Shown: positions 16,951 through 26,608 of the stretch, piece after piece
Layout of the letters: every line of letters starts with the position of its first letter
Numbering within the stretch: the first letter of the stretch is position 1
The notes under the pieces: model-generated
Told to the model about the DNA's origin: nothing
What the model saw: the letters and a program-made list of their open reading frames with translations, nothing else
Database searches by the model: none
Assembly (NCBI RefSeq): GCF_001882345.1
Contig: NZ_MINL01000001.1
Coordinates: forward strand, 2,131,705-2,195,704
Direction: 5' to 3'
Origin: Halomonas sp. QHL1
Lineage (GTDB): Bacteria; Pseudomonadota; Gammaproteobacteria; Pseudomonadales; Halomonadaceae
DNA length: 64,000 bases
Program-made: the position numbers and the translations under genes

Positions 16951-17033
16951 GGCGTACTCCTCACGCCGCGGTCGAGTGACCGCGACGCTTGACGGCCTTT
17001 TCGGCGCAATTAAGAGCGTTTGGTTAGGAAAAG

Positions 17034-17312
17034 TTAAGTGCGTTCAGTAATTTCTAGCAGGTGGTAGCCAAACTGAGTTTTCACCGGGCCGTGTACCTGG
17101 CCTACTTCGTCGTTGAAGACGACTTTATCGAACTCAGGCACCATTTGGCCGGGGCCAAAACTACCGAGATCGCCACCTTGACGACTAGAAGGACAGCTGG
17201 AGTGCTCTTTAGCGACTTCGGCAAAGTCGCGGCCATTCTGAATTTCTTCTTTCAGTGCTAGGCACTGCTCTTCACTGCTGACCAAAATGTGGCGGGCGCT
17301 GGCGCGTGTCAT
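17034..17312 (-). CDS. ppiC: Parvulin-type peptidyl-prolyl isomerase PpiC
   Basis: The 92-aa protein is a stand-alone cytoplasmic parvulin domain, the same size as E. coli PpiC (93 aa). The diagnostic segments are [32 protein letters not shown] and [11 protein letters not shown]. It accelerates cis-trans isomerisation of prolyl bonds. ATG 17312 follows TTAGGAGTAATCT. It is monocistronic. Confidence 0.95.
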   Translation of the reverse strand: MTRASARHILVSSEEQCLALKEEIQNGRDFAEVAKEHSSCPSSRQGGDLGSFGPGQMVPEFDKVVFNDEVGQVHGPVKTQFGYHLLEITERT

Positions 17313-17361
17313 AGATTACTCCTAATTAATTATGTGCTGAGGGGTCATTCGGGGCGGTAGT

Positions 17362-18507
17362 TTACCACGGCTTACCCAGGGCTCCGCTATAGCGCAACGC
17401 TTCGCCCACACGAGCCAAGGCACGTTCGTGAGCGCTTACCGCCTCTGGCCCGCGAGTACAGGTGACAATCACCCAGGGGCCTTCTGCCGCAGTATCCACA
17501 TCGGTACGCTCGGCAATACCGGCATCGCAGCTGCGCCGCTGCTGAGTGCCGGTTTTATGGGCGAAGCTCACGCTATCGCCCAGGCCCGCTTTAAGACGAC
17601 GCTTTCCGGAACTGGTTCGCTGCATAAGTGCCAACAACGTTTGCCGCTGCTCGTCACCTAAATCGTCCATGGCACCTCTTTGGTGAACAGGGTGCAGGCT
17701 GGCGAGCAGGTCGCCAAAGGCGCTTAGGGTGCCCACGTTTTCACCGGTGGCTTCGTAAGCATCAAACGCATGGTCGTAATCGGGCTGGGTGAAGGATTGC
17801 GTGCTAACGCCTAAAGCGCGGGCTAACGCCTGTCCGCGCTGGCTCACTGAGTGCTGTCGCAGGGCGATAAAATCCATTCCGCCAAGCGCGCGCGCGTCAG
17901 GGTGGAGTTCGCCGTAAACCCCTTGGCGTACGCCGACCAATTTTGAGATAGGGCCAAGCTCATCGGGGTTGCCACCGCTTGCGGCGATCATCGCCCGGGC
18001 GCGTGCGTTAACTTCCGCCAGCCCCACCCGGTCAATCAGCATATCAGTGGCGGTGTTATCGCTGACGGTAATCATCTGCTCCATCAAGTAACGAATAGAG
18101 ATAGGCGTACCGGGGTCGTGCCAATTGGTGGGCCCCGCGCCATCGACAAAGTCACTACGTGCAAGCGTTAACCGCTCATCCAGTGTCAGCGTGCCCACCT
18201 GCCGCTCTGCGAGCACCTGCGCTGCCACCGGTATTTTAATCAGCGAGGCTAAGTACCAAGGGTCATGAGCGCGCCATGAAAACGCTTCGCCACTGGCGAG
18301 GTTTTGTACATATACGCCCAGTTGGCCCTCAAAGACACCTTCAATGGCCTTCAAGCGGGCGGTTAAATCGCCTTGCCAAGCGCTCTTTTTATCTACCTCA
18401 TAGTACCAATTTGTATCGAACCCGGCGGTCTCGTAAACCTCTGCGTAAACAGGGGGCGCAACAAGCAGCGCTAGTGCCACCAGTCCAAATTGTATCCAGT
18501 GTCGCAA
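17362..18507 (-). CDS. Secreted class A beta-lactamase-like serine hydrolase
   Basis: The 381-aa product has a signal peptide (residues 1-22, cleavage after YA). It then carries the three class A landmarks: Ser88-Leu-Ile-Lys91, Ser149-Asp-Asn151 and a His-Lys-Thr-Gly motif near residue 316. Class A enzymes are usually about 290 aa; this one has an N-terminal extension of about 50 residues and a longer middle. I could not place the Glu of the omega loop (Glu166 in the usual numbering) with confidence, so true beta-lactam hydrolysis is uncertain. A penicillin-binding or amidase-like role is possible. It lies 49 bases from ppiC. Confidence 0.85.
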   Translation of the reverse strand: MRHWIQFGLVALALLVAPPVYAEVYETAGFDTNWYYEVDKKSAWQGDLTARLKAIEGVFEGQLGVYVQNLASGEAFSWRAHDPWYLASLIKIPVAAQVLAERQVGTLTLDERLTLARSDFVDGAGPTNWHDPGTPISIRYLMEQMITVSDNTATDMLIDRVGLAEVNARARAMIAASGGNPDELGPISKLVGVRQGVYGELHPDARALGGMDFIALRQHSVSQRGQALARALGVSTQSFTQPDYDHAFDAYEATGENVGTLSAFGDLLASLHPVHQRGAMDDLGDEQRQTLLALMQRTSSGKRRLKAGLGDSVSFAHKTGTQQRRSCDAGIAERTDVDTAAEGPWVIVTCTRGPEAVSAHERALARVGEALRYSGALGKPW

Positions 18508-18536
18508 ATCGTCACTCCAACAGTTATTGATCGCTT

Positions 18537-19661
18537 CTAACGGTGCTTAGCCATCCAACGGGTCAACCAAATCCACGCCGCAGCGCCAAGTATCAACAGG
18601 CCGCCCACGCCAAGCGCCTGTGGATAGGTGTACATTCCCTCGCCTTCCCACAAAAATCGCAGCACTAAAAAGATCATCACAATATGGAAAATAAACGCTT
18701 TAAGGGCATCTGAACCGACCATCGTCAGCGGCAAAAGTGCCTTTGCTGCTTTGGCGCCACCGGCTAAAGCGAGGGCTAACAGCACCAGCGCACCGCCTAA
18801 GCTAAACAGCATAAATTCAAGCCCTGGCGGATGTTTGCCGACGTTGTTGGCCACCGCCAGCATCGCCTCATGTACATCGCCACCAATAAACGCTAACGCA
18901 TAAAACCCAGCGATCATTAGCACACCCAGCCCCAGAAGGGTCAGCACCAAGCGCCGCCGTGTGGCGGGCTCAAAGTAGCAGCGCAGCAGCGCTTCGCCGA
19001 TGAGTAGCCCCACCAGAATCAACGGCGCGCGACTGATCTGCCCCCAGGTGTAGTGGTCTTCATGGTCTACCAGCAGTGCCTTCAGTATATCGTTGCCGCC
19101 AAAGGTAAGGCTTTGCAGCCAAATAGTCAGCGCGGTTAATGCACCAATGGTGGCGAGTCGGCTCCAGAGTGGCGCCCGCGCCCATAGCGGCAGAATCAGC
19201 GGCACCCATAACAGCGCGATGGCGTAGAAACCCAAGATTTCGACCCAAATAGCAAAACGGCCATAGAGAAGCGCATCGACGATCTCGCTTGGCGTGTTGA
19301 ACGGTAGCATCTCAATGATCAACAGGGCTTTGTACCAGAACCACACTTCTACGGCGCGCAGCCACAGCTTTAACCGGCGTTTAGGCCAATCATCGCTTTG
19401 GGTATGGGAGAGAAACGCCACGGCTAGCGCGATGCCAAACACCAGAATAAACAGCGATGAAGAAAATTTGGTCAGAAAATGGATTGGCACCATCCCCCAA
19501 TCAGGCACATTGCGAATACCCACTAATCCGCTGACCGAGTGGCTGACAATCATCAAGCCGATTGCGATACCACGGGCTAGATCAATCGCTGCTATGCGAC
19601 CCTCGGCCTTAGGCAGTTGGGGCTTTTCTGTCCATTTTAGGGACGTCCATTTCAGCGGCAT
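18537..19661 (-). CDS. Polytopic membrane protein, acyltransferase/DUF1624-like
   Basis: This 374-aa integral membrane protein has about ten hydrophobic spans. The opening motif IDLARGIAIGLMIVSHSVSG (about residues 25-44) is typical of membrane acyltransferases of the OpgC / heparan-glucosaminide N-acetyltransferase-like groups, which have His in this first span. The frame is open to 19703, but ATG 19661 has AAGGA 7 bases upstream. The substrate is unknown. It is transcribed separately from the sugar operon that ends at 19738. Confidence 0.75.
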   Translation of the reverse strand: MPLKWTSLKWTEKPQLPKAEGRIAAIDLARGIAIGLMIVSHSVSGLVGIRNVPDWGMVPIHFLTKFSSSLFILVFGIALAVAFLSHTQSDDWPKRRLKLWLRAVEVWFWYKALLIIEMLPFNTPSEIVDALLYGRFAIWVEILGFYAIALLWVPLILPLWARAPLWSRLATIGALTALTIWLQSLTFGGNDILKALLVDHEDHYTWGQISRAPLILVGLLIGEALLRCYFEPATRRRLVLTLLGLGVLMIAGFYALAFIGGDVHEAMLAVANNVGKHPPGLEFMLFSLGGALVLLALALAGGAKAAKALLPLTMVGSDALKAFIFHIVMIFLVLRFLWEGEGMYTYPQALGVGGLLILGAAAWIWLTRWMAKHR

Positions 19662-19737
19662 TGAGTCATCCTTGTGGGGTGCAAGGGTCAAATCATCACG
19701 CAAATCGATGCGTTACGCCATAGTGGAAAGTCTTCCT

Positions 19738-20508
19738 CTAAGCCCAGCCAGCATCAACCACCAACTCCTGGGCGGTGATGGCCAGGCTTTCGGCGCTGGC
19801 TAAAAACAGTACGGCGGGGGCGATATGTTGGGGCTCTAGGCGCATTTTTAGGCATTGGCGTTGTTGAATAGTGGCTTCGTCCTCGGGGCTAATCCACTTT
19901 TCGAGCTGCCGTTCGGTCATCACTGCCCCCGGCACCAGCGTATTGACGCGGATATTGTGCTCACCCATATCGCGCGCCAAGCTGCGGGTTAAGCCGTGCA
20001 CCGCCGCCTTGGCGGTGACGTAAGCGGGCAAGCCGCCCAGCGCCATCTGCACGCTGACCGAGCCGAAGTTAATGATCGAACCGCCGCCTGCTTGCATCAT
20101 CTGTTCAGCCGCCGCCTGGGCGGCAAAAAACATCGGCCGCAGGTTGAGCGACATGCGCTCATCCCAGTAGGCAACATCCACATCCTGCCAGCAGTGGCGA
20201 TCATCGCTGGCGGCATTGTTGACCAGGGTATGAATCAGCCCGACGTTTTGGCCGGTATCGGCGATGACCTTTTGCAGACTCGCCACATCGCGAATATCGC
20301 AGTGGTGGTAAAGCGGTGGTTCCCCGGCTTCGGCACTCAGCTCGGCGACCAACGCCTCGCTGGCTTCGTCGTTGATATCAACAAACACCACCCGCGCGCC
20401 CTGATAATGAAAGGCACGGGTCAGCGACGCGCCAATGCCGCTGCCGCCGCCGGTAATAAAGACCACACGTTGTTCAAGGCTTATATAGCGCGCTGAGTGA
20501 TGGTTCAT
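19738..20508 (-). CDS. xylB: SDR-family sugar 1-dehydrogenase, XylB-like
   Basis: The 256-aa short-chain dehydrogenase has the NAD-binding TGGGSGIG (residues 15-22), the LVNNAASDDRHCWQDVD segment, the catalytic Ser in FGSVSVQ and the Tyr-x3-Lys in PAYVTAKAA. It resembles the D-xylose 1-dehydrogenase of Caulobacter in its NNA-x-DDRH block, the WDER..NLR block and the QRQCLKMR..P segment. Oxidation of an aldose to its lactone is therefore inferred. It is the last gene of the ABC-transporter operon starting at 26478. The matching D-xylonate dehydratase and XylX lie 21-25 kb away, so D-xylose is the leading but not the only candidate substrate. Confidence 0.82.
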   Translation of the reverse strand: MNHHSARYISLEQRVVFITGGGSGIGASLTRAFHYQGARVVFVDINDEASEALVAELSAEAGEPPLYHHCDIRDVASLQKVIADTGQNVGLIHTLVNNAASDDRHCWQDVDVAYWDERMSLNLRPMFFAAQAAAEQMMQAGGGSIINFGSVSVQMALGGLPAYVTAKAAVHGLTRSLARDMGEHNIRVNTLVPGAVMTERQLEKWISPEDEATIQQRQCLKMRLEPQHIAPAVLFLASAESLAITAQELVVDAGWA

Positions 20509-20551
20509 AGCGACTCTCTCTTCATTTTATTGTTATCGCCAATACCTATCT

Positions 20552-21715
20552 TCACATATCTACCCACTGCCCACCGGCGGCGGACGAGGCCAGCGCGCGG
20601 GTAATAAAGGTCAAGCCATCGACACCATCGGCTACCCCCGGTGTTTGTAACGCCAGCGCCTCGGCGCGTTCGCCCCGTTGATGGGCGTGAATTTGCACGG
20701 CGAAATCGCGATAGAGCTGGGCAAAGGCTTCGAGATAGCCTTCCGGATGCCCCGGTGGGATTCGCACGGCCGCCATGGCCGCTTCGCCCAGGCCCGGGCC
20801 GTTGCGGGTCAAGATCCGTGGAGGCTCTCCCAGCGGCGAATGGATTAACTGATTGGGCGCTTCCTGGCGCCAGGCAAGGCCACCTTTGCTGCCATACACG
20901 CGTAGCTGCAGACCGTTTTCGTTGCCCGGTGCGACCTGGCTCGACCACAGCATGCCCCGCGCGCCGCCCTTGAAGCGCAGCAGCATATGCACGTTGTCAT
21001 CCAGCGCGCGGCCTTCCAAAAAGGTGTGCATATCGGCGGCGAGTGATTCGAGCTCCAGACCGGTCACATAGCGCGCCAGGTGGTAGGCGTGAGTGCCTAT
21101 ATCGCCCAAACAGCCCGCCGGGCCACTGCGTTTGGGGTCGGTGCGCCACTCGGCTTGCTTGACGCCGCTCTCTTCCAGTCGGGTGGATAGCCAGTCTTGC
21201 GGGTACTCCACCTGAACGACACGAAGCTCGCCTAGCTCACCGTTGGCGACCATGTCGCGGGCTTGGCGTACCAGCGAGTAGCCGGAGTAGTTATGGGTCA
21301 AGCCGAAGAACAGTCTAGTACGTTCCACCAGTTCAGAAAGGGTTTGCGCCTCTTCCAGGGTGATCGTCATCGGCTTGTCGCAGATGACGTGAAAGCCCGC
21401 TTCCAGAAAGGTGCGCGCTACGTCGAAGTGCACATGGTTGGGGGTCACAATGGCGACCACGTCGATACCATCCGAGCGCTTGCGCTCCGCTTCGGCCATG
21501 GTTTGGTAGTCGGGGTAGGCGCGATCGGCGTCAACGTGGAGCTCCGCGGCGGCGGCCCGGCTGCGCTCGGGGTCAGACGCAAAGGCCCCGGCGACCAGCT
21601 CGTAGTGGTCATCTAACCTTGCGGCGATGCGGTGTACCCCTCCAATAAACGCGCCCTGGCCGCCGCCGACCATGCCCAGGCGAAGCCGACGCGGCGTGTC
21701 GTGTTGATTGCTCAT
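20552..21715 (-). CDS. Gfo/Idh/MocA-family oxidoreductase
   Basis: The 387-aa NAD(P)-dependent oxidoreductase has the N-terminal Rossmann motif [16 protein letters not shown] (about residues 14-29), the [12 protein letters not shown] segment (Lys of the family's EKP-type motif) and a C-terminal beta-sheet domain with [16 protein letters not shown]. These enzymes oxidise or reduce sugars, inositols or 3-keto-sugars. It lies between the TIM-barrel gene and the SDR gene, with 43-44-base gaps, in one operon. The substrate is not identifiable; acting together with a TIM-barrel partner is common in inositol and 3-keto-glycoside pathways. Confidence 0.9.
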   Translation of the reverse strand: MSNQHDTPRRLRLGMVGGGQGAFIGGVHRIAARLDDHYELVAGAFASDPERSRAAAAELHVDADRAYPDYQTMAEAERKRSDGIDVVAIVTPNHVHFDVARTFLEAGFHVICDKPMTITLEEAQTLSELVERTRLFFGLTHNYSGYSLVRQARDMVANGELGELRVVQVEYPQDWLSTRLEESGVKQAEWRTDPKRSGPAGCLGDIGTHAYHLARYVTGLELESLAADMHTFLEGRALDDNVHMLLRFKGGARGMLWSSQVAPGNENGLQLRVYGSKGGLAWRQEAPNQLIHSPLGEPPRILTRNGPGLGEAAMAAVRIPPGHPEGYLEAFAQLYRDFAVQIHAHQRGERAEALALQTPGVADGVDGLTFITRALASSAAGGQWVDM

Positions 21716-21759
21716 GTCGTATTGCCCTTCCCTTTGGTTGAATTAGTTGAGGCTCGTTA

Positions 21760-22812
21760 TTAAAGACCGAGGATGCGGCGATTGGCGGCTTGGTCGGAGC
21801 CGCCGTCAGCGAAGTCATCAAAGGCCCGCTCGGTCACTTCAATAATGTGATCGCGGATAAAGGTGGCGCCTTCCCGAGCGCCGACTTCGGGGTGCTTCAA
21901 GCAGCACTCCCACTCCAGCACCGCCCAGCCGTGGTAGTCGTTGGCTGCCATCCAGGAGAAGATCGACTTGAAGTCGATTTGACCATCGCCCAGGGAGCGG
22001 AACCGGCCCGCGCGCTCCGTCCACGACTGGTAGCCGGAGTAGACGCCCTGCTTAGGGCTGGGATTAAACTCGGCGTCCTTAACGTGAAACATCTGAATAT
22101 GGTCGCGATAGACGTCCAGGAAGCCGCGGTAGTCGAGCTGCTGCAGAATCAGATGGCTGGGGTCGTAAAGAATATGGCAGCGCGGGTGGTTGCCGACTCG
22201 CTCAAGGAACATTTCAAAGGTGATGCCGTCGTGCAGGTCTTCCCCCGGATGGATCTCGTAGCAGAGGTTCACGCCCGCCTCTTCAAAGGTGTCCAGAATC
22301 GGGCGCCAGCGTTTAGCCAGCTCGTCAAAAGCGGTTTCGACCAAGCCCGCCGGACGCTGGGGCCAGGGATAGATAAACGGCCACGCCAGCGACCCGGAAA
22401 AGGTGCCGTGGTCGGTGAGTCCCAGGTTTTGCGATGCCTTGGCGGCCAGCTTGAGCTGATCAACCGCCCACTCCTGGCGCGCTTTGGGATTACCGCGCAC
22501 TTCGGGTACCGCGAAGCCGTCGAACATCTCATCGTAAGCGGGATGTACGGCGACTAACTGGCCCTGAAGATGAGTGGAGAGTTCGGTGAGCGCTAAGCCG
22601 TGTTCGGCCAGAGTACCTTTGATCTCGTCGCAGTAGGTGCGGCTCTCGGCGGTGCGCTTGAGATCGATCATGCGTGCATCCCAACTGGGAATCTGCACGC
22701 CCTTATAACCCAGCCCCGACGCCCAGGCGGCAATGCTATCAAGACTATTAAAAGGGGCTTCGTCACCGGCGAACTGGGCGAGAAAGAGCGCAGGCCCTTT
22801 GATGGTTTTCAT
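21760..22812 (-). CDS. Sugar isomerase/epimerase-like TIM-barrel protein
   Basis: The 350-aa protein of the xylose-isomerase-like / AP-endonuclease-2 barrel superfamily has metal-site candidates at YEIHPGEDLHD, the YDPSHLILQ His, the HVKDAEF Asp and VLEWECC. Such proteins isomerise, epimerise or dehydrate sugars. It is the first enzyme gene after the transporter genes and precedes the Gfo/Idh gene by 44 bases, so the two probably act in sequence. The substrate cannot be named from sequence. Confidence 0.88.
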   Translation of the reverse strand: MKTIKGPALFLAQFAGDEAPFNSLDSIAAWASGLGYKGVQIPSWDARMIDLKRTAESRTYCDEIKGTLAEHGLALTELSTHLQGQLVAVHPAYDEMFDGFAVPEVRGNPKARQEWAVDQLKLAAKASQNLGLTDHGTFSGSLAWPFIYPWPQRPAGLVETAFDELAKRWRPILDTFEEAGVNLCYEIHPGEDLHDGITFEMFLERVGNHPRCHILYDPSHLILQQLDYRGFLDVYRDHIQMFHVKDAEFNPSPKQGVYSGYQSWTERAGRFRSLGDGQIDFKSIFSWMAANDYHGWAVLEWECCLKHPEVGAREGATFIRDHIIEVTERAFDDFADGGSDQAANRRILGL

Positions 22813-22852
22813 AGGACTCTCTCAGTGAAATCTAAATGACGTGAGTAGAGGA

Positions 22853-22874
22853 GCGCGGGCGGCTTCACCCGCGC
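22853..22874 (-). other. Intercistronic hairpin after binding-protein gene
   Basis: The stem GCGCGGG / CCCGCGC has an 8-base loop and sits 12 bases past the binding-protein stop codon and before the TIM-barrel gene. It has no long U-tail. It may act as a 3'-end stabiliser or partial terminator, so that more binding protein is made than downstream enzymes. Confidence 0.6.
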
Positions 22875-22886
22875 CTTTTGGTCAGA

Positions 22887-23840
22887 TCAGAACGGCGAGT
22901 CGGGGAAGTAGTACTGCTCGGCGTTCTCCTCGGTGATCAGCGGTGAGCCTAGAATGTACTCACCCAATACCGGGCCATTGGAGACAAAGTGCTGCACGGT
23001 CAGATCCATGGCGGTGGCGATCATGGCGGGCGGATAAAGCACGTCCACCGGCACCAGCTCGTCGCCTTCCATGACCCGCTTGATGATGTCCTTCATGCCC
23101 GCACCACCGACGATAAACAGCTCGTCTTCACGATCCGCCTGGCGCACTGCTTCAATGACTCCAAGGGCGATATCGTCATCCTGGGCCCAGACGGCGTCGA
23201 TATTGTCAAAGCGCGATAGGTAGTCCTGCATCACTTCAAAGCCATCATCGCGGTTCCAGTTGGCGTGCTGCATATCGAGGATATTGACCTCGGAGCCCTC
23301 GATCGCCTCTTGGAAGCCTTGCACCCGCTCATCGTCGATCACCGTGGGAATACCGCGCAGCACCACAATGTCGCCCTGATCATCAAGGCGCTCGCGGATG
23401 TACTCGCCGGAAACACGGCCTAACTCATGATTGTTGCCCGCCACATAGAGATCCTGGATTCCCTCTTCCGTCAGGCCTCGATCCACCACGGTGACGAATA
23501 CCCCGGACTCTTTAACCCGGCGCACCGGATCGGTCAGTGGGCCAGATTCAAACGGCAGCACCACCAACGCGTCGATGTTGCGCAGCGACACCAAGTCTTC
23601 GAGGTCATTGGCCTGCTCTCCCGCCGTGCCTGCAGTGGAGATGGTGATCTCAATGTCAGGATAGAGCTCCTCAAGGCGCTTTTTAGCCTCTTCGGCGTGG
23701 TAGTTAACGCCGCCCGTCCAACCATGGGTGGCGGCGGGAATGGATACGCCGATGGTATATTCCTGGGCAACGGCGGCGCCGGAAAGGCCTATTGCTGCCG
23801 AAGCAACGAACGTCGCCACTGCTGTTTTGATGGTTCGCAT
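22887..23840 (-). CDS. Sugar ABC transporter periplasmic binding protein (CUT2 type)
   Basis: The 317-aa protein begins MRTIKTAVATFVASAAIGLS with cleavage predicted after AAVAQ; ATG 23840 has AAGGAG 8 bases upstream, and the open frame upstream to 23933 is not a signal peptide. It has the periplasmic-binding-protein type 1 (RbsB-like) fold: YTIGVSIPAATHGWTGGVNYHA, NIDALVVLPFESGPLTDPV and a conserved PTVIDDERVQGFQEAI segment. It delivers a sugar to the permease and ATPase encoded just upstream in the operon. The sugar is not determined. Confidence 0.92.
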   Translation of the reverse strand: MRTIKTAVATFVASAAIGLSGAAVAQEYTIGVSIPAATHGWTGGVNYHAEEAKKRLEELYPDIEITISTAGTAGEQANDLEDLVSLRNIDALVVLPFESGPLTDPVRRVKESGVFVTVVDRGLTEEGIQDLYVAGNNHELGRVSGEYIRERLDDQGDIVVLRGIPTVIDDERVQGFQEAIEGSEVNILDMQHANWNRDDGFEVMQDYLSRFDNIDAVWAQDDDIALGVIEAVRQADREDELFIVGGAGMKDIIKRVMEGDELVPVDVLYPPAMIATAMDLTVQHFVSNGPVLGEYILGSPLITEENAEQYYFPDSPF

Positions 23841-23948
23841 AGTGATGCTCCTTTCGTGTTTGTAATTGTTTTGCTGTTTGTACTTGCTGTTTTTAGTTGC
23901 TGTGTTGCGAGCTGCTTGTGGTTGATTTGGCACTGATGGCTAGTGACT

Positions 23949-24986
23949 TTATGGTCCTGTTTTCCTCCATGACGCACGCTGCAGGTAAACCGCCACAATG
24001 ATGATGATCCCCTGCACCGTACCGTTGAGATAGTTGGAAATGGCGTCGGTCAAATTAAGAATATTGCCAATCATGGTCAGCATGATGGCGCCCACCACCG
24101 TGCCCCAGATGCGCCCATGCCCGCCCTTGAGCATGGTGCCGCCGATGATGACCGCGGCAATCGCCTCCAGCTCCCAAAGCACCCCGGTAGCGCCAGATGC
24201 CGAGCCCAGCCGGGGCACATAGATAATCGTCGCCAATGCCACGCACACGCCTTGCAGCATGTAGGTCATGGTTTTGATGCGGTCGACGTGAATAGCGCTA
24301 TATTCGGCGACTTTTTCGTTGGAGCCGATGGCAAAGCAGTAGCGCCCGAAGCGTGTGTAGTTGAGCAGGATGTAGCCAATAATCGCGACCGCCAGAAACA
24401 CCCATACTGGAAAGGTGATGCCCAGAAAGCTGCCGTAATACACCGGGCGGTAGATATCGCGCACTGCCCAATCCAGGGTGAGGGTGCCGCCATCGGCGAG
24501 GTACGTCACCAGTGAGCGGTAAATCCCCATGGTGCCGAGGGTGACGATAAACGCCTCAATCTTGCCTTTGGTCGTCACCATGCCGTTGATAAAGCCCGCG
24601 CACAGCCCGAGCAGCAGCGAGGCGCCCACGCCGAACAGCACGGTGGTCAGCCCCGCGCCAAACTGCTCGACGAGGCTGTTCATCAAAATAATCATCACCC
24701 CGGCAATAAAGGCCGCCATCGCCCCTACCGAAAGATCCAACCCGCCGGCGGTAATCACGAAGGTGGCGCCGATGGCAATAATGCCGATAAAGGCACTGCG
24801 GGTGAGCATGTTCGAGAGATTATCCAGCCCCAAAAAAGCCGGATTAATCAGCACGCCCAGTAGCGCCAGAACCACCAGTGCTACAAAGGGTCCCCAGGTT
24901 TTCAGATCTATGGCGAAGCCTTTTTGCTTGATCATTTTATTAGCTGCTTTGTCAGTCGTTTTGTTATTAGCCATGACGCTGCTCAT
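23949..24986 (-). CDS. Sugar ABC transporter permease (RbsC-like)
   Basis: The 345-aa permease of the CUT2 family has about nine to ten membrane spans and the family loop [17 protein letters not shown] plus [24 protein letters not shown]. Translation starts at 24986 (GGGAG nine bases upstream), overlapping the last 20 bases of the ATPase gene, so translation is coupled. Its partners are the ATPase (24967-26478) and the binding protein (22887-23840). Confidence 0.93.
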   Translation of the reverse strand: MSSVMANNKTTDKAANKMIKQKGFAIDLKTWGPFVALVVLALLGVLINPAFLGLDNLSNMLTRSAFIGIIAIGATFVITAGGLDLSVGAMAAFIAGVMIILMNSLVEQFGAGLTTVLFGVGASLLLGLCAGFINGMVTTKGKIEAFIVTLGTMGIYRSLVTYLADGGTLTLDWAVRDIYRPVYYGSFLGITFPVWVFLAVAIIGYILLNYTRFGRYCFAIGSNEKVAEYSAIHVDRIKTMTYMLQGVCVALATIIYVPRLGSASGATGVLWELEAIAAVIIGGTMLKGGHGRIWGTVVGAIMLTMIGNILNLTDAISNYLNGTVQGIIIIVAVYLQRASWRKTGP

Positions 24987-26478
24987 CGACCTCTACTCCC
25001 TTAATCCCGGATGCGTACTGCATGATTTCGTGTTCGTTAATTTGCTCGCCTTCCAGCACCCCGGTGAGCACCCCGGCGCACATTACCGCTACCCGGTGGG
25101 AAAGGCCGATCAGCTCGCCCATTTCTGAAGAGATCAATACCACCGAGCAGCCCGCCTCGGTTAATTCATGGATAAAGTGATAGATCTGGTGCTTGGTACC
25201 TACATCGATGCCCCGGGTCGGTTCGTTGATAATCACGATTTCCGGGTCGATGGACATCACCTTGGCGAGCAGCAGCTTCTGCTGATTACCGCCGGAGAGT
25301 TCGGCGGCGGTTCGCGCTGCCGTCCGCAGGCGGATATCAAAGCGCTGGATAGCCTGCTGAAAGGCCTGCTCTTCACGGCGGCGGTCGATAAGCGGATGAC
25401 AGTGAGCGCGTAAATTGAGCAGTGTAACGTTGGAGCGCAGATCCATATTGAGCACCAAGCCCTTGCCCTTGCGATCCTCGGTGAGATAAGCAATTCGCTG
25501 GTGCACCGCATCGCGCAGGTGGCGCAATACCACCGGCTGGCCATTGCGCAGCACCTGACCGGCGCTTTTACTACGCAGACCCAGCACGGCTTCAAGCAGC
25601 GCGGTTCGCCCAGCGCCGACCACCCCGCCAAACCCCAGCACTTCCCCTCTGCGCAGGGTAAAGCTGGCCTGTTTAACAGCGCCGGGCACCACCATATCCC
25701 GCGCTTCCAGTACCACCGGCGCATCGTCAGGAAGCTGCGTACGGGGTGGGTACATTTCCGTGATCTCACGCCCCACCATCAGCCGCGCCAGCTCCTCTTT
25801 GCTGCGCCCGGCCATGGGGCCGCTATCCACCAAATGGCCGTCGCGCAGCACCGTCACGCGGTCGGCAATCTGCTCAATTTCACGCAGCTTGTGGGAGATA
25901 TACAGAATCGCCACGCCACGCTGGCGCAGGCGGGCAATCAGTGCGAACAGCACCTTTACTTCGTTTTCAGTCAGAGTGGCAGTGGGTTCGTCCATAATCA
26001 GCACGCGCACGTCGCGGGTGATCGCCTTGGCGATTTCCACCATCTGCTGATCGGAAGTGCTTAAGTCTTTCACTCGAGCGCGTGGATCGACGTGGGTTTC
26101 AAGCTCCTCCAGCGCCGCCCGGCTTTGTTCCCGCATGGCTCGCCGATCCAGAAACAGCCCCCGGCGCAGCTCGCGGCCCAAGAAGATGTTCTCCTCTACG
26201 CTGAGCTGTTCCGCCAACGCCAGCTCCTGGTGAATCATCACCACGCCGTCGGCCTCCGCCTCACCGCTGGAGCGATAGTGCCGTTGGCTGCCGTCCACCA
26301 ATACCTCGCCTGAGGTGGGGCGAAGGTATCCGGCCAGGATTTTTACCAGGGTCGATTTACCGGCGCCGTTCTCACCCAGTAGGGCATGCACTTCGCCCGC
26401 CTGCAGGTCGAGATCAACGTCGAATAACACTTGGTTTTCACCAAACGAGCGGCAGAGTTTGCGCGCTGATAACAGCAT
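24967..26478 (-). CDS. Sugar ABC transporter ATPase (RbsA/MglA-like, two NBDs)
   Basis: The 503-aa fused-NBD ATPase has a first Walker [10 protein letters not shown] (about residues 35-43) with the [11 protein letters not shown] region and Walker [13 protein letters not shown], and a second, degenerate P-loop GVVGAGRTA with signature LSGGNQQK and Walker [13 protein letters not shown]. This is the standard layout of CUT2 monosaccharide importers. It is the first gene of the operon, with its promoter in the 130-base gap shared with the divergent ROK gene. Confidence 0.94.
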   Translation of the reverse strand: MLLSARKLCRSFGENQVLFDVDLDLQAGEVHALLGENGAGKSTLVKILAGYLRPTSGEVLVDGSQRHYRSSGEAEADGVVMIHQELALAEQLSVEENIFLGRELRRGLFLDRRAMREQSRAALEELETHVDPRARVKDLSTSDQQMVEIAKAITRDVRVLIMDEPTATLTENEVKVLFALIARLRQRGVAILYISHKLREIEQIADRVTVLRDGHLVDSGPMAGRSKEELARLMVGREITEMYPPRTQLPDDAPVVLEARDMVVPGAVKQASFTLRRGEVLGFGGVVGAGRTALLEAVLGLRSKSAGQVLRNGQPVVLRHLRDAVHQRIAYLTEDRKGKGLVLNMDLRSNVTLLNLRAHCHPLIDRRREEQAFQQAIQRFDIRLRTAARTAAELSGGNQQKLLLAKVMSIDPEIVIINEPTRGIDVGTKHQIYHFIHELTEAGCSVVLISSEMGELIGLSHRVAVMCAGVLTGVLEGEQINEHEIMQYASGIKGVEVDEQRHG

Positions 26479-26551
26479 GGGGCCACCTGATGAAGTCTGT
26501 TGTTATTGTGTTGGAGGCTTATCAACATTGATTGCTTTAGGTTGATGCTTG

Positions 26552-26576
26552 ATTTACTTTAGGTGCTAAAATAAAT
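26552..26576. promoter_or_regulatory. Probable ROK-repressor operator
   Basis: The inverted repeat ATTTACTTTAG-GTG-CTAAAATAAAT has arms that match at 10 of 11 positions. It resembles the AT-rich operators of NagC/Mlc/XylR-type ROK repressors and lies between the sugar ABC operon and the divergent ROK gene. Confidence 0.65.
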
Positions 26577-26608
26577 ACTTGCATATGCAACTTAGGTCGC
26601 ACGTCCCT

